Shown piece after piece: positions 53,418 through 63,085 of a stretch of DNA of 64,000 nucleotides; position 1 is the stretch's first letter; each line of letters opens with the position of its first letter. The notes beneath the pieces were generated by a model. The model ran no database searches. It had not been told where the DNA came from and saw only the letters and a list, made by a program, of their open reading frames with translations. This DNA comes from CAVQCA01 sp963710815 (GTDB lineage: Bacteria > Pseudomonadota > Gammaproteobacteria > UBA9214). Made by a program: the position numbers and the translations under genes. Location of the stretch: NCBI GenBank assembly GCA_963710815.1, contig CAVQCA010000062.1, positions 62,001 through 126,000 on the forward strand, read 5' to 3'.

Positions 53418-54007
53418 TCCACCACAGTCACCTTGTTGATGACCACCTCGTCAATCGGGACATCCGAGAAGCCGGAGCGATTGCCGGTCTTGACGTGTTC
53501 GATGGCATGCACTACATCCATCCCGTCTGTCACCTTGCCGAACACGCAATAGCCCCAGCCCTGCGGTGTCGGTGCGGAATAATTCAGGAAGCCGTTATCC
53601 TTGACATTGATGAAGAACTGGGAAGTCGCCGAATTCGGGTCCGAGGTGCGGGCCATGGCGATCGTGCCGGTGGTGTTCTTCAGGCCGTTGTCGGCTTCGT
53701 TCCCGATCGGCGGGCGGGTCGCCTTCTGTTTCATGTCGGCAGTGAAACCGCCACCCTGTATCATGAAGCCGGGGATGACGCGATGGAAGATCGTGCCGTC
53801 GTAAAAGCCTGCCCTGGCGTATTCAACGAAGTTCGCTACCGTTGCCGGCGCCTTGTTTTCATCCAGTTCCAGCGTAATCACGCCTTGGTTTGTTTCCATG
53901 CGAACGGTCACGATACCTGCTCCTTTTGAGTGATTATCAGATGAAAATCCGGCGGCCGGGAGAAAACCGAGCACGACGGACAGGAACAACCCAGCTATAT
54001 ATTTCAT
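53414..54007 (-). CDS. ppiA: Periplasmic peptidyl-prolyl cis-trans isomerase, cyclophilin type
   Basis: The 197-aa protein starts with a signal peptide (MKYIAGLFLSVVLGFLPAAGFSS), so it is exported, unlike cytoplasmic PpiB. The cyclophilin core begins METNQGVITLELDENKAP and contains VEYARAGFYDGTIFHRVIPGFMIQGG (catalytic Arg in FHRV), NSATSQFFINVKDN and GYCVFGKVTDGMDVV. The ATG at 54007 follows a G-rich site. Much longer upstream frames are not supported. It is coupled to lpxH and divergent from cysS. Confidence 0.92.
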   Translation of the reverse strand: MKYIAGLFLSVVLGFLPAAGFSSDNHSKGAGIVTVRMETNQGVITLELDENKAPATVANFVEYARAGFYDGTIFHRVIPGFMIQGGGFTADMKQKATRPPIGNEADNGLKNTTGTIAMARTSDPNSATSQFFINVKDNGFLNYSAPTPQGWGYCVFGKVTDGMDVVHAIEHVKTGNRSGFSDVPIDEVVINKVTVVE

Positions 54008-54145
54008 TGTGTACCCCCGGATAACGATCAGCAGTCGGGCAATCATATCGGCTTTGGCCGCGGTTACAAGAGCGCAAGGGTGAATCCCCCCGGTCTTTCC
54101 GCTACCATGGCGGCCCACCCAAACCCGTGCGCGGCGCCCCGGCCG

Positions 54146-55552
54146 ATGGAAACCATCAGAATCTACAACAGCCTGACCGGTGACAAGGAAGCCTTCGTTC
54201 CCCTGGAGGAGGGCAAGGTTCACATGTATGTCTGTGGTATGACGGTCTACGACTATTGCCACCTGGGACATGCGCGGGTCATGGTCGTGTTCGACGTCGT
54301 CACCCGCTACCTGCGGCACCTCGGCTACGAGGTGACCTATGTGCGCAACATCACCGATATCGACGACAAGATCATCCAGCGCGCCAACGAGAAGGGTGAG
54401 ACGATACAGCAACTCACCTCGCGCTTCATTGCCATCATGCATGAGGATGCCGCCGCACTGGGCGTGCTCGAGCCCGATCTGGAGCCGCGCGCCACCACCT
54501 CCATGAACGATATCCTGGCGATGATCCAGACCCTGGTGGACAAGGGCTATGCCTATGCCGGCGACAACGGCGACGTCTATTACGACGTCAGCCGCTTCGG
54601 TCCCTACGGCCGCCTGTCAGGCAAGAGGCTGGAGGATCTGCGTGCCGGTGAGCGGGTCGCCATCGACGAGGCAAAGCGGGATCCGCTCGATTTTGTCCTG
54701 TGGAAGGCGGCCAAACCGGGCGAACCCAGCTGGGATTCACCCTGGGGCGCAGGCCGGCCGGGATGGCATATCGAATGTTCCGCCATGTCAACCCGCTGCC
54801 TCGGCGCACACTTCGATATTCACGGCGGCGGGATGGACCTGAAATTTCCGCATCATGAAAACGAGATTGCCCAGTCGGAAGCGGCCACCGGTGAACCGTT
54901 CGTCAACTACTGGATGCATAACGGTTTCGTGAAGATCGACGAGGAGAAGATGTCCAAATCACTGGGCAATTTCTTCACCGTCAGGGAGATCCTGCAGCGG
55001 TACCGCGCCGAGGAGGTACGCTATTTCATCCTCGCCAGCCACTATCGCAGTCCGCTCAATTATTCCCAGGAGAACCTGGACAATGCCAGGGCGGCGCTAT
55101 CCCGCCTTTACACGGCGCTGCGCGGCCTGGCAAACGGTGATGGAACAACTCACCGGAAAGACTGCAGTGACGATTTCTACCGCGCCATGAATGATGATTT
55201 CAATACCCCGGAGGCCCTGGGGGCGCTTTTCGAGATCGCCAGGGAAATCAACAAAAGCAGGGATACGGATCCAACGCGGGCCGTGGAGCTGGCCGGCTGC
55301 CTGCGCGGGCTGGGGGGCATCCTGGGGCTGCTGCAGGACGATCCCGAGACCTTCCTCAGGTCGCCGATCGCTGCCGGCGCGGGTACCGCTCCGGCACTGA
55401 CCGATACGCGGATCGAGGCATTGATCGACGCTCGCGTGCGCGCCCGGGAGGCGCGGGACTGGGCCGAGGCGGACCGGATCCGCAGTGAACTCGATGCGCA
55501 TGGCATCGTGCTCGAAGACGGGGCGGGGGGCACCCGCTGGCGTCGGAAATAA
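54146..55552 (+). CDS. cysS: Cysteinyl-tRNA synthetase
   Basis: CysS charges tRNA-Cys. The 468-aa class I synthetase begins METIRIYNSLTGDKE. It has the HIGH-type motif in MYVCGMTVYDYCHLGHARV, zinc ligands including GWHIECSAMS and PHHENEIAQSEA, and the KMSKS loop in EEKMSKSLGNFFT. An in-frame upstream extension (from 54080) is not conserved and is rejected. It is divergent from ppiA with 138 bases between them. Confidence 0.96.
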   Translation: METIRIYNSLTGDKEAFVPLEEGKVHMYVCGMTVYDYCHLGHARVMVVFDVVTRYLRHLGYEVTYVRNITDIDDKIIQRANEKGETIQQLTSRFIAIMHEDAAALGVLEPDLEPRATTSMNDILAMIQTLVDKGYAYAGDNGDVYYDVSRFGPYGRLSGKRLEDLRAGERVAIDEAKRDPLDFVLWKAAKPGEPSWDSPWGAGRPGWHIECSAMSTRCLGAHFDIHGGGMDLKFPHHENEIAQSEAATGEPFVNYWMHNGFVKIDEEKMSKSLGNFFTVREILQRYRAEEVRYFILASHYRSPLNYSQENLDNARAALSRLYTALRGLANGDGTTHRKDCSDDFYRAMNDDFNTPEALGALFEIAREINKSRDTDPTRAVELAGCLRGLGGILGLLQDDPETFLRSPIAAGAGTAPALTDTRIEALIDARVRAREARDWAEADRIRSELDAHGIVLEDGAGGTRWRRK

Positions 55553-55688
55553 TCCCCGTTACTTCCTGGGGGAATCAGGGCGGGTGTCTCAAACGCTATT
55601 TGACGCTTATTGGGCTTGCACGTAACATAACGGCGCTCAGCGAGGAGGATCAGGGTCCGGCATGCCCCTCGGGCAGGCACGGTTATTA

Positions 55689-55765
55689 CGGGGTATAGCG
55701 CAGCCTGGTAGCGCGCCTGCTTTGGGAGCAGGATGTCGGGGGTTCAAATCCCTCTACCCCGACCA
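55689..55765 (+). tRNA. tRNA-Pro (anticodon TGG)
   Basis: The 77-nt cloverleaf has acceptor CGGGGTA/TACCCCG, anticodon stem CCTGC/GCAGG with loop TTTGGGA, T-loop TTCAAAT and encoded CCA. It is the first of four tRNAs followed by a terminator. Confidence 0.96.
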
Positions 55766-55807
55766 GTCCTTGCGGGGCGCACGTCGCGGGACCGGGCTAG
55801 GGACTTG

Positions 55808-55884
55808 GCGCCCGTAGCTCAATCGGATAGAGCACCGGCCTTCTAAGCCGACGGTTGCAGGTTCGAATCCTGCCGGGCGCGCCA
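55808..55884 (+). tRNA. tRNA-Arg (anticodon TCT)
   Basis: The 77-nt cloverleaf has acceptor GCGCCCG/CGGGCGC, loop CTTCTAA, T-loop TTCGAAT and encoded CCA. The anticodon stem CCGGC/GCCGA has a C-A mismatch at the outer pair. Anticodon TCT reads AGA. Confidence 0.93.
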
Positions 55885-55930
55885 ATCTGCCCGTACCGGG
55901 CAAGTGCGCGCCGTACAGTAGCAGTCCTAT

Positions 55931-56007
55931 GGTGGACGTAGCTCAGTTGGTAGAGTCCTGGATTGTGATTCCAGTCGTCGTGGGTTCGAGTCCCATCGTC
56001 CACCCCA
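55931..56007 (+). tRNA. tRNA-His (anticodon GTG)
   Basis: The sequence closely follows E. coli tRNA-His, including the extra G at -1 opposite C73. Anticodon stem CTGGA/TCCAG holds loop TTGTGAT. CCA is encoded. Confidence 0.96.
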
Positions 56008-56087
56008 TTTTCCAGCACCCGCCGGTGCGGGTCGCATCGGATTCAAGCTTGAACCCCTTTTGTCCGTGTGGTCCAATACCGGCACTT

Positions 56088-56163
56088 GGGCCGTTAGCTC
56101 AATTGGTAGAGCAGTGGACTCTTAATCCATTGGTTGTAGGTTCGATTCCTACACGGCCCACCA
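56088..56163 (+). tRNA. tRNA-Lys (anticodon CTT)
   Basis: The 76-nt cloverleaf has acceptor GGGCCGT/ACGGCCC, anticodon stem GTGGA/TCCAT with loop CTCTTAA, T-loop TTCGATT and encoded CCA. Anticodon CTT reads AAG, unlike the TTT isoacceptor of E. coli. Confidence 0.95.
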
Positions 56164-56170
56164 GAACAGA

Positions 56171-56197
56171 ATGCCCGCGCTATGCGCGGGCATTTTC
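56171..56197 (+). terminator. Rho-independent terminator of the tRNA cluster
   Basis: A 9-bp stem atgcccgcg/cgcgggcat with a 5-base loop is followed by TTTTC, 7 bases after tRNA-Lys. Confidence 0.8.
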
Positions 56198-56268
56198 ATC
56201 TGTGTAGCACCTGTTTTTCACACCACGCCAGGCGAAAAATACGGGTGCCTGCTATGACGACAAGCCGT

Positions 56269-56286
56269 TATAATCACTCGTATAAT
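56269..56286 (+). promoter_or_regulatory. Possible -10 boxes of tRNA-Leu/tig
   Basis: Two TATAAT hexamers (56269-56274 and 56281-56286) lie about 40-55 bases before tRNA-Leu and after the preceding terminator. No good -35 was found for either, so the call rests on the -10 matches and position. Confidence 0.4.
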
Positions 56287-56322
56287 CGGGGTTTCCGAAT
56301 CGGCCCGGGGCCAAGGTACAAA

Positions 56323-56409
<87 letters not shown>

Positions 56410-56503
56410 GTCCCGGTGTAAGAACGGCGCTATAATTTTGATGGCTCATCGTCAAACCAATGTCATTTCGAATGACGAGTGACGAGTTTTCAGGGGTGAT
56501 TGC

Positions 56504-57787
56504 ATGCAAGTTTCGGTTGAGAATAGCGGGGGGTTACTGCGTCGCATGACGGTTCAGGTGCCGGCGGAACGAATCGACCAGGAGGTCGATTCCCGACTCC
56601 AGTCCATGAAGGGCAGCGTCCGTCTGGACGGATTCCGCCCCGGCAAGGTGCCGTTCGGCGTCATTGAGAAGAAATACGGCGCACGGGTGCGCCAGGAGGT
56701 CTTGCAGCAGGTCATACACTCGACCCTGCAGGAGGCCCTGGTACAGGAAAGTCTGCGACCCGCGGGTGAGCCGCGGATCGAGCCGGTAGAGTCGCTGCCG
56801 GGGAAAGCGCTGGAATATGTCGCTACCTTCGAGGTTTTTCCGGAAATGTCGGCGCCGATCGACTATGGTTTCAGGGTCAACCGCCCCGTGGTCGAGATCG
56901 GCGACGCCGATATCACGGCCATGCTGGAGAAGCTGCGCAAGCAGCGGGCTACGTGGAGACAGGTTGAGCGTCAGGCACAGACCGATGACCAGGTCGTCAT
57001 CGATTTCGAAGGCATGATCGAGGGTAACGCCTTCGCCGGGAACAAGGGCCAGAAAATACCGCTCGTGCTGGGGTCAGGCAGCATGGTGCCGGGTTTCGAA
57101 GACCAGCTGACAGCTATAAGCAGTGGCGAGGAAAGAACGCTGCGGGTGGCTTTCCCGCCTGACTATCCCTCCCGGGAAGTCGCGGGCAGGGATGCCGAGT
57201 TCAGGGTCAAGGTTCATACGGTCTCGGAAATGATCCTGCCGCCGCTCGATGATGAGTTTGCCCGCGCCTTCGGGGTTGCGGAGAAGGGGATCGAGGGACT
57301 CAGGGAAGATGTTGCCGCCAATATGCAAAGAGAGCTGAAGCAACTCGTCAAGGCGGATGTGAAAAACCAGGTATTCTCGGGGCTGCTGGAACAAAACCCG
57401 ATCGAGGTTCCCCAGGGCCTGGTTGACGAGGAAACGCTACGTTTGCAGTCACAGCAAGCCGCCCAGGGTGCTGATGGCACCGCGCTTCACGAGGCCGCCG
57501 AACGGCGCGTCAAGCTGGGCGTGCTCGTCACAGCCATTGCTACGCAGAACCGCATCCAGATCGATCCTGACCGGGTGCGCGAAACCATTGAAACCATTGC
57601 CGCCTCTTATGAAAAACCCGAGGAGGTGGTCCAGTGGTACTATGGCAACCAGGAGATGCTGGGCAACGTGCAATCGGCCGTCATGGAGGAGCAGGTGGTC
57701 GACTGGGTGCTGGAGCATTCGGGTATTCAGGTGGAGAATGTTGAAACGACATTCGAGCAGCTGGTCGAAGCGGCCAGGCAATCTTAA
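56504..57787 (+). CDS. tig: Trigger factor
   Basis: Trigger factor is the ribosome-bound chaperone at the peptide exit tunnel. The 427-aa protein has the ribosome-binding domain with the signature region around DGFRPGKVPFGVIEKKYG, a FKBP-type isomerase domain (about 160-245: DQVVIDFEGMIEGNAF, VLGSGSMVPGFEDQL) and the long C-terminal helical arm domain. The start MQVSVENSGGLLRR is canonical, with an agggg site upstream. It leads the tig-clpP-clpX-lon-hup block. Confidence 0.96.
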   Translation: MQVSVENSGGLLRRMTVQVPAERIDQEVDSRLQSMKGSVRLDGFRPGKVPFGVIEKKYGARVRQEVLQQVIHSTLQEALVQESLRPAGEPRIEPVESLPGKALEYVATFEVFPEMSAPIDYGFRVNRPVVEIGDADITAMLEKLRKQRATWRQVERQAQTDDQVVIDFEGMIEGNAFAGNKGQKIPLVLGSGSMVPGFEDQLTAISSGEERTLRVAFPPDYPSREVAGRDAEFRVKVHTVSEMILPPLDDEFARAFGVAEKGIEGLREDVAANMQRELKQLVKADVKNQVFSGLLEQNPIEVPQGLVDEETLRLQSQQAAQGADGTALHEAAERRVKLGVLVTAIATQNRIQIDPDRVRETIETIAASYEKPEEVVQWYYGNQEMLGNVQSAVMEEQVVDWVLEHSGIQVENVETTFEQLVEAARQS

Positions 57788-57800
57788 AGGAAGGAAATCG

Positions 57801-58451
57801 ATGACCGATAGCAACTACATGGGTGGCGCGTCTGATACGAAGGCGTTGAATCTCATTCCGATAGTGATTGAGCAAACGGCACGTGGCGAACGCTCCTACG
57901 ATATCTACTCGCGGTTGCTCAAGGAACGGGTCGTCTTCGTGGTTGGGCCGGTGGAAGACTACATGGCCAATGTCGTTATCGCGCAGCTGCTGTTCCTGGA
58001 ATCGGAAAACCCCGACAAGGATATTCACCTCTACATCAATTCCCCCGGCGGTTCGGTAACCGCGGGACTGGCAATCTACGACACCATGCAATTCATCAGG
58101 CCTGCCGTCAGTACCATGTGTGTCGGTCAGGCCGCGAGCATGGGTGCCTTGCTGCTGGCGGGCGGCGCCAGGGGCAAGCGGGTTTGCCTGCCGCATTCGC
58201 GCATAATGATCCATCAGCCGCTGGGTGGATTCCAGGGCCAGGCAACGGATATCGACATCCATGCGCGCGAAATCCTGCTGATACGAGAAAAACTCAACAC
58301 GATACTGTCCAAACACACCGGGCAAACGATGGAGAAGATCAGGCTGGATACCGAAAGGGATAACTTCATGGGCGCCATCGAAGCGAAGGAATACGGGTTG
58401 ATCGATGAGATACTGGAGATCCGGGAGGAGGCGCAGGAGAAACAGACATAA
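57801..58451 (+). CDS. clpP: ATP-dependent Clp protease proteolytic subunit
   Basis: ClpP forms the double-ring serine protease served by ClpX. The 216-aa protein has the catalytic triad: Ser113 in GQAASMGALL, His138 in SRIMIHQP, Asp187 in TERDNFM. It also has the LYINSPGGSVTAGLAIYDTMQ segment. A strong ribosome binding site (aaggaaggaa) lies before 57801; the longer upstream frame overlaps tig and is rejected. It starts 13 bases after tig. Confidence 0.97.
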   Translation: MTDSNYMGGASDTKALNLIPIVIEQTARGERSYDIYSRLLKERVVFVVGPVEDYMANVVIAQLLFLESENPDKDIHLYINSPGGSVTAGLAIYDTMQFIRPAVSTMCVGQAASMGALLLAGGARGKRVCLPHSRIMIHQPLGGFQGQATDIDIHAREILLIREKLNTILSKHTGQTMEKIRLDTERDNFMGAIEAKEYGLIDEILEIREEAQEKQT

Positions 58452-58643
58452 TGGCAGGATGGCGTACCGAGGCCGACCTGACGGGTTGAGTGCGGCCACG
58501 GCGGGGGATTCCCTGAGAGGAAAACCCTGACTATCCGCCGGTTATAAACCCGTGATTACACCATGCAGGAGTTGATTCACAATAAAGAACAGTGTTAAAA
58601 ATCCATATGGCAGGGTCATGTCGATCCAGGTGAGGGTTTGAGT

Positions 58644-59915
58644 ATGAACAACGACAGAGACGGTAAGGGCGATGAAGGTAAACTGCTCTACTGTTCCTTC
58701 TGCGGCAAAAGCCAGCATGAAGTTCGTAAACTGATCGCGGGACCCTCGGTATTTGTCTGTGACGAGTGCGTCGAACTGTGCAACGACATTATCCGCGAGG
58801 AAATGCAGGAAAAATCCTCCGATGGCCGCAACAAGCTGCCAAAGCCCAAGGAGATCAACGAGGTTCTCAATGAGTATGTCATCGGGCAGGATCGCGCCAA
58901 GCGGGTGCTCTCCGTCGCCGTCTATAACCATTACAAGCGTCTCGATGCCGCCACCAGGAAGGACAGCATAGAGCTTTCCAAGAGCAATATCCTGCTGATC
59001 GGCCCGACCGGATCTGGCAAGACCCTGCTTGCCGAGACCCTGGCGCGGCTGCTGAATGTACCGTTCACCATCGCGGATGCAACCACCCTGACCGAGGCGG
59101 GTTATGTCGGCGAAGACGTGGAAAACATCATCCAGAAACTGCTGCAGAAATGTGACTACGATGTCGACAAGGCGCAAACGGGCATTGTCTACATCGATGA
59201 GATCGACAAGATATCGCGCAAATCGGATAACCCTTCCATCACCCGCGATGTCTCCGGCGAAGGTGTGCAGCAGGCGCTGCTCAAGCTGATTGAGGGCACG
59301 GTTGCCTCGGTGCCCCCGCAGGGAGGGCGCAAGCATCCGCAGCAGGAATTCCTCCAGGTGAACACCTCCAACATTCTCTTCATCGTCGGCGGGGCATTTT
59401 CCGGTCTCGACAAAATCATCCGCAGCCGTTCGGAGAAAGGCGGGATCGGCTTTTCGGCGGAGGTCAAGAGCAGGGATCTGGACAAGAACCTGGGTGAGAT
59501 ACTCTATGACGTGGAGCCGGAAGATCTTATCAAGTACGGTCTTATCCCGGAATTCGTCGGCAGGTTGCCGGTGGTGGCCACGCTGGAGGAACTGGATGAG
59601 GATGCACTCGTCAAGATCCTCACCGAACCGAAGAATGCCCTTACCAAACAGTATGCCAAGCTGTTTGAAATGGAGGGCTGCGATCTCGAGTTCCGCGATG
59701 ATGCCCTGCGGTCCGTCGCGCGCAAGGCCATGGAGAGGAAAACCGGCGCCCGGGGTCTGCGCACCATACTCGAGCAGGTGCTGCTCGACACCATGTATGA
59801 CCTGCCATCCCTGGAAAACGCCAGAAAAGTGGTCATTGATGAAAGCGTTATCCTCGGTGCCTCAAAACCGTACATGATTTTTGACGCTTCTGAGCCGCTG
59901 GTGGCTTCCGAATAG
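58644..59915 (+). CDS. clpX: ATP-dependent Clp protease ATP-binding subunit ClpX
   Basis: ClpX unfolds substrates and feeds them to ClpP. The 423-aa protein has the N-terminal zinc domain (CSFCGKSQHEV and CDECVELC), Walker A ILLIGPTGSGKT, Walker B IVYIDEIDKI, the pore loop GYVGEDVEN, sensor motifs and the ClpP-binding IGF-type loop in GGIGFSAEV. The ATG at 58644 is used, the TTG two codons upstream being less likely. It follows clpP with a 192-base gap. Confidence 0.97.
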   Translation: MNNDRDGKGDEGKLLYCSFCGKSQHEVRKLIAGPSVFVCDECVELCNDIIREEMQEKSSDGRNKLPKPKEINEVLNEYVIGQDRAKRVLSVAVYNHYKRLDAATRKDSIELSKSNILLIGPTGSGKTLLAETLARLLNVPFTIADATTLTEAGYVGEDVENIIQKLLQKCDYDVDKAQTGIVYIDEIDKISRKSDNPSITRDVSGEGVQQALLKLIEGTVASVPPQGGRKHPQQEFLQVNTSNILFIVGGAFSGLDKIIRSRSEKGGIGFSAEVKSRDLDKNLGEILYDVEPEDLIKYGLIPEFVGRLPVVATLEELDEDALVKILTEPKNALTKQYAKLFEMEGCDLEFRDDALRSVARKAMERKTGARGLRTILEQVLLDTMYDLPSLENARKVVIDESVILGASKPYMIFDASEPLVASE

Positions 59916-60018
59916 TTATTTATTTCCAATAAAACCAGTAGCCTGGTTTCTCAATCCGTCCGGCCCGCTGGGCTGGCATGCACATTGCAGTGATTAGTGG
60001 CACGTGTAGCAATATCTG

Positions 60019-60058
60019 ATTGAAGTGTTGCGACCCGTCCCCATATAGAGTCTATGGG
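60019..60058 (+). promoter_or_regulatory. Sigma-32 (heat-shock)-type promoter of lon
   Basis: TTGAAG (60020-60025), 13 bases, then CCCCATATA (60039-60047) fit the sigma-32 consensus CTTGAAA-N13-15-CCCCATNT. E. coli lon is known to be a sigma-32 gene. The -10 box is also the left arm of a perfect palindrome, ccccata-N6-tatgggg (60039-60058), which could bind a regulator. The leader to the lon start is about 130 bases. Confidence 0.7.
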
Positions 60059-60189
60059 GTGTACACAGTCATATCCGTAAACCGACAGACAAGACACCGG
60101 GGCTGGAACGACAGGCATGACGGATTTCTGGCGCATTATCAGCGATGACCCGGTATCGACACCTTCAACAGAGAGGGATGGAGACACAT

Positions 60190-62616
60190 ATGACAGATGA
60201 AGCCAAGGGTGCAATACCGGTCCTGCCATTACGGGATGTTGTAGTCTATCCGCACATGGTTATCCCGCTTTTCGTGGGCCGCGAGAAATCGATCAACGCA
60301 CTCGATACCGCCATGCAGGTAGACAAGAAGATACTGCTGGTCGCCCAGAAGAACGCCGAGATCGATGATCCCTCGATCGATGACATTCATGAAATCGGCA
60401 CATTGTCCACGATACTCCAGTTGCTGAAACTGCCCGACGGAACGGTAAAGGTGCTGGTGGAAGGCGTGGAACGCGCGCGTATCACTTCCTTCGATTCCGT
60501 CGAGGCGTTTTTCACCGCCAACGTCGAGATTGTTCACTCATCGGACGAGGACAAGGAAAAGGAACTCGGCGTCCTGACGCGATCACTGCTGGCGATATTT
60601 GACCAGTATGTCAAGTTGAACAAGAAGGTGCCTCCGGAGATTCTGACCTCGCTGTCCGGTATCGACGAACCCGGGCGGCTGGCCGATACCATCGCCGCGC
60701 ACATGTCGCTGAAACTCGACGAGAAGCAGCGCTTGCTCGAGATCGAAAGCAGCCGTGAACGCCTCGAACGCCTGATGGGGCTGATCGAGAGTGAAATCGA
60801 TGTCATGCAGATCGAGAAGCGCATCCGCGGCCGCGTCAAGCAGCAGATGGAGAAGAGCCAGCGCGAGTACTATCTGAACGAACAGATGAAGGCCATTCAG
60901 AAGGAGCTGGGCGAAATGGAAGACGCCCCCAACGAACTCGAGGATCTGCAGCAAAAGATCGAGAAGGCCGGCATGAGCAAGGAAGCCAAGGCCAAGGCGA
61001 CCTCCGAGCTGAACAAGCTCAAGATGATGTCGCCGATGTCGGCCGAGGCCACCGTGGTCAGGAACTATATCGACTGGCTGGTCAGCGTACCGTGGAAAAA
61101 GCGTTCAAAGATTCGCCACGACCTTGCGGCGGCCGAAGCCGTACTCGAAGAGGATCACTATGGACTGGAAAAGGTCAAGGAAAGAATTCTCGAGTATCTG
61201 GCGGTGCAGCAGCGCGTCAACAAACTGAAGGGGCCGATACTCTGCCTGGTGGGTCCCCCCGGTGTCGGCAAGACCTCGCTGGGAAGATCCATCGCCCGGG
61301 CCACCAACCGGAAGTTCACGCGCATGTCGCTCGGCGGCGTACGGGACGAGGCCGAGATCCGCGGCCACCGGCGTACCTACATCGGCTCGCTGCCGGGCAA
61401 GATCGTGCAGAACCTTTCCAAGGTCGGTGTGCGCAACCCGCTATTCCTGCTGGACGAACTGGACAAGATGTCCATGGATTTCCGCGGTGATCCGTCGTCT
61501 GCATTACTGGAGGTGCTCGATCCGGAGCAGAATCATGCCTTCAATGACCACTATCTTGAAGTCGACTTCGACCTGTCCGATACGATGTTCGTTGCAACGG
61601 CAAACACCATGAATATTCCCGGCCCGCTGCTGGATCGCATGGAGGTCATCCGCATCCCCGGCTATACCGAGGATGAAAAGATCAATATCGCCATGCGTTA
61701 CCTGCTTGCCAAGCAGATCAGGAGCAACGGTCTCAAGGAGAATGAACTTCTGGTCAGCGAGAATGCCATCCGCGACATCATCCGCTACTACACGCGTGAA
61801 GCCGGCGTGCGCAATCTCGAGCGCGAGATTTCAAAGATCTGCCGCAAGGTGGTCAAGGAACTGGTCCTGGAAAAGCATGACCAGAAGATCACAGTGACAC
61901 CGCGAAATATCGACAAATATCTCGGCGTCAAGCGTTTCCGCTATGGTCGTGCGGAAGAGCGCGATCAGGTCGGTCAGGTTACCGGACTTGCCTGGACGGA
62001 GGTCGGGGGTGAATTGCTGACGATCGAGTCCGCCATCGTTCCCGGCAAGGGCAAACTGATCCATACCGGACAGCTTGGAGAGGTGATGCAGGAATCCATC
62101 CAGGCGGCGACCACCGTGGTGCGCAGCCGTGCGTCCCTGCTGGGTATCGATCCCGATTTCTATCAGAAGTACGATATTCACATCCACGTGCCGGAGGGCG
62201 CGACGCCGAAGGACGGACCCAGTGCCGGTGTCGGGATGTGTACCGCGCTGGTTTCCTCCCTGTCAGACATACCGGTGCGTGCCGACGTCGCCATGACCGG
62301 AGAAATCACGCTGCGGGGTGAGGTGCTGCCGATCGGCGGCCTGAAGGAGAAGCTTCTGGCCGCGCATCGCGGCGGCATTTCCATCGTTCTGATTCCCGAA
62401 GAGAACCGCAAGGATCTCGCCGAGATTCCGAAGAATGTCAAGGACAAGCTGGATATCCGCCCGGTGAAGTGGATCGACGAGGTTCTGGAGGTTGCATTGC
62501 AGCGCCACCCGCTGCCGCTGACGCATGTGGTTGCCAAGGACGAGGATCAAAAGGACGTGAAGGAAAAGGAAAAGGAAAAGACCACAGGCAAGCATAAACC
62601 CCTGCGGGCGCATTGA
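60190..62616 (+). CDS. lon: ATP-dependent Lon protease
   Basis: Lon degrades misfolded and regulatory proteins. The 808-aa protein has the substrate-binding LON domain (IPVLPLRDVVVYPHMVIPLFVGREKS), coiled-coil, AAA+ domain (Walker A LVGPPGVGKTSLG, Walker B FLLDELDKM), and the C-terminal protease domain with Ser in KDGPSAGVGM and Lys in IGGLKEKLLAA. The C-terminus is Lys/Glu-rich and unconserved. The ATG at 60190 has ggag six bases upstream; an ATG at 60178 is an alternative. Confidence 0.97.
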   Translation: MTDEAKGAIPVLPLRDVVVYPHMVIPLFVGREKSINALDTAMQVDKKILLVAQKNAEIDDPSIDDIHEIGTLSTILQLLKLPDGTVKVLVEGVERARITSFDSVEAFFTANVEIVHSSDEDKEKELGVLTRSLLAIFDQYVKLNKKVPPEILTSLSGIDEPGRLADTIAAHMSLKLDEKQRLLEIESSRERLERLMGLIESEIDVMQIEKRIRGRVKQQMEKSQREYYLNEQMKAIQKELGEMEDAPNELEDLQQKIEKAGMSKEAKAKATSELNKLKMMSPMSAEATVVRNYIDWLVSVPWKKRSKIRHDLAAAEAVLEEDHYGLEKVKERILEYLAVQQRVNKLKGPILCLVGPPGVGKTSLGRSIARATNRKFTRMSLGGVRDEAEIRGHRRTYIGSLPGKIVQNLSKVGVRNPLFLLDELDKMSMDFRGDPSSALLEVLDPEQNHAFNDHYLEVDFDLSDTMFVATANTMNIPGPLLDRMEVIRIPGYTEDEKINIAMRYLLAKQIRSNGLKENELLVSENAIRDIIRYYTREAGVRNLEREISKICRKVVKELVLEKHDQKITVTPRNIDKYLGVKRFRYGRAEERDQVGQVTGLAWTEVGGELLTIESAIVPGKGKLIHTGQLGEVMQESIQAATTVVRSRASLLGIDPDFYQKYDIHIHVPEGATPKDGPSAGVGMCTALVSSLSDIPVRADVAMTGEITLRGEVLPIGGLKEKLLAAHRGGISIVLIPEENRKDLAEIPKNVKDKLDIRPVKWIDEVLEVALQRHPLPLTHVVAKDEDQKDVKEKEKEKTTGKHKPLRAH

Positions 62617-62640
62617 TCTTCCCCTTTTAATGGTAGAATC

Positions 62641-62679
62641 ACCCGCCGCCTGGCCTTCCGGTCAGTCGGCGGGTTTTTT
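62641..62679 (+). terminator. Rho-independent terminator after lon
   Basis: An 8-bp stem acccgccg/cggcgggt, which can extend inward over the loop, is followed by a T6 run. It lies 25 bases after the lon stop. Confidence 0.85.
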
Positions 62680-62803
62680 GTATCTCCCAAACTATGCTTT
62701 AATACGCGCTCCTGCATGTCCGGGTATCCTGGGACGTGATACACGTCATGCATCCTGATATTGCTTGCTCGCCAATATAAGAGAAATTCTTGAGGATCAA
62801 GAT

Positions 62804-63076
62804 ATGAATAAATCTGAATTGATAGAAGCCGTTGCCAGCGAGGCCGATATGTCCAAGGCGGATGCCACGCGCGCAACCGATGCCGTACTGGACAGTATCA
62901 GCAATGCCCTGCGCATGGGGGACCAGGTGACACTGGTCGGTTTCGGAACCTTCCTCGTCAGGGAGCGTGCCGCGCGTACCGGGCGCAACCCGCAAACCGG
63001 GGAAGCAATCAACATCAAGGCTTCGAAAATGCCGGGATTCAAGGCTGGAAAAGCCTTGAAGGATGCCGTAAACTAG
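62804..63076 (+). CDS. hupB: DNA-binding protein HU-beta
   Basis: HU is a small nucleoid-associated protein that bends DNA. The 90-aa protein begins MNKSELIEAVASEADMSKADATRA and contains the DNA-binding arm GFGTFLVRERAARTGRNPQTGEAINIKASKMPGFKAGKALKDAVN. The ATG at 62804 follows tgagga. It lies between lon and ppiD as in E. coli (hupB), here with two tRNAs inserted after it. Confidence 0.96.
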   Translation: MNKSELIEAVASEADMSKADATRATDAVLDSISNALRMGDQVTLVGFGTFLVRERAARTGRNPQTGEAINIKASKMPGFKAGKALKDAVN

Positions 63077-63085
63077 CGCGCCTTT

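Noticed and set aside
54008..54442. Long N-terminal extension of the cyclophilin (start at 54442)
   Set aside because: It runs antisense into cysS, has no conservation, and would bury a clear signal peptide that begins at 54007.
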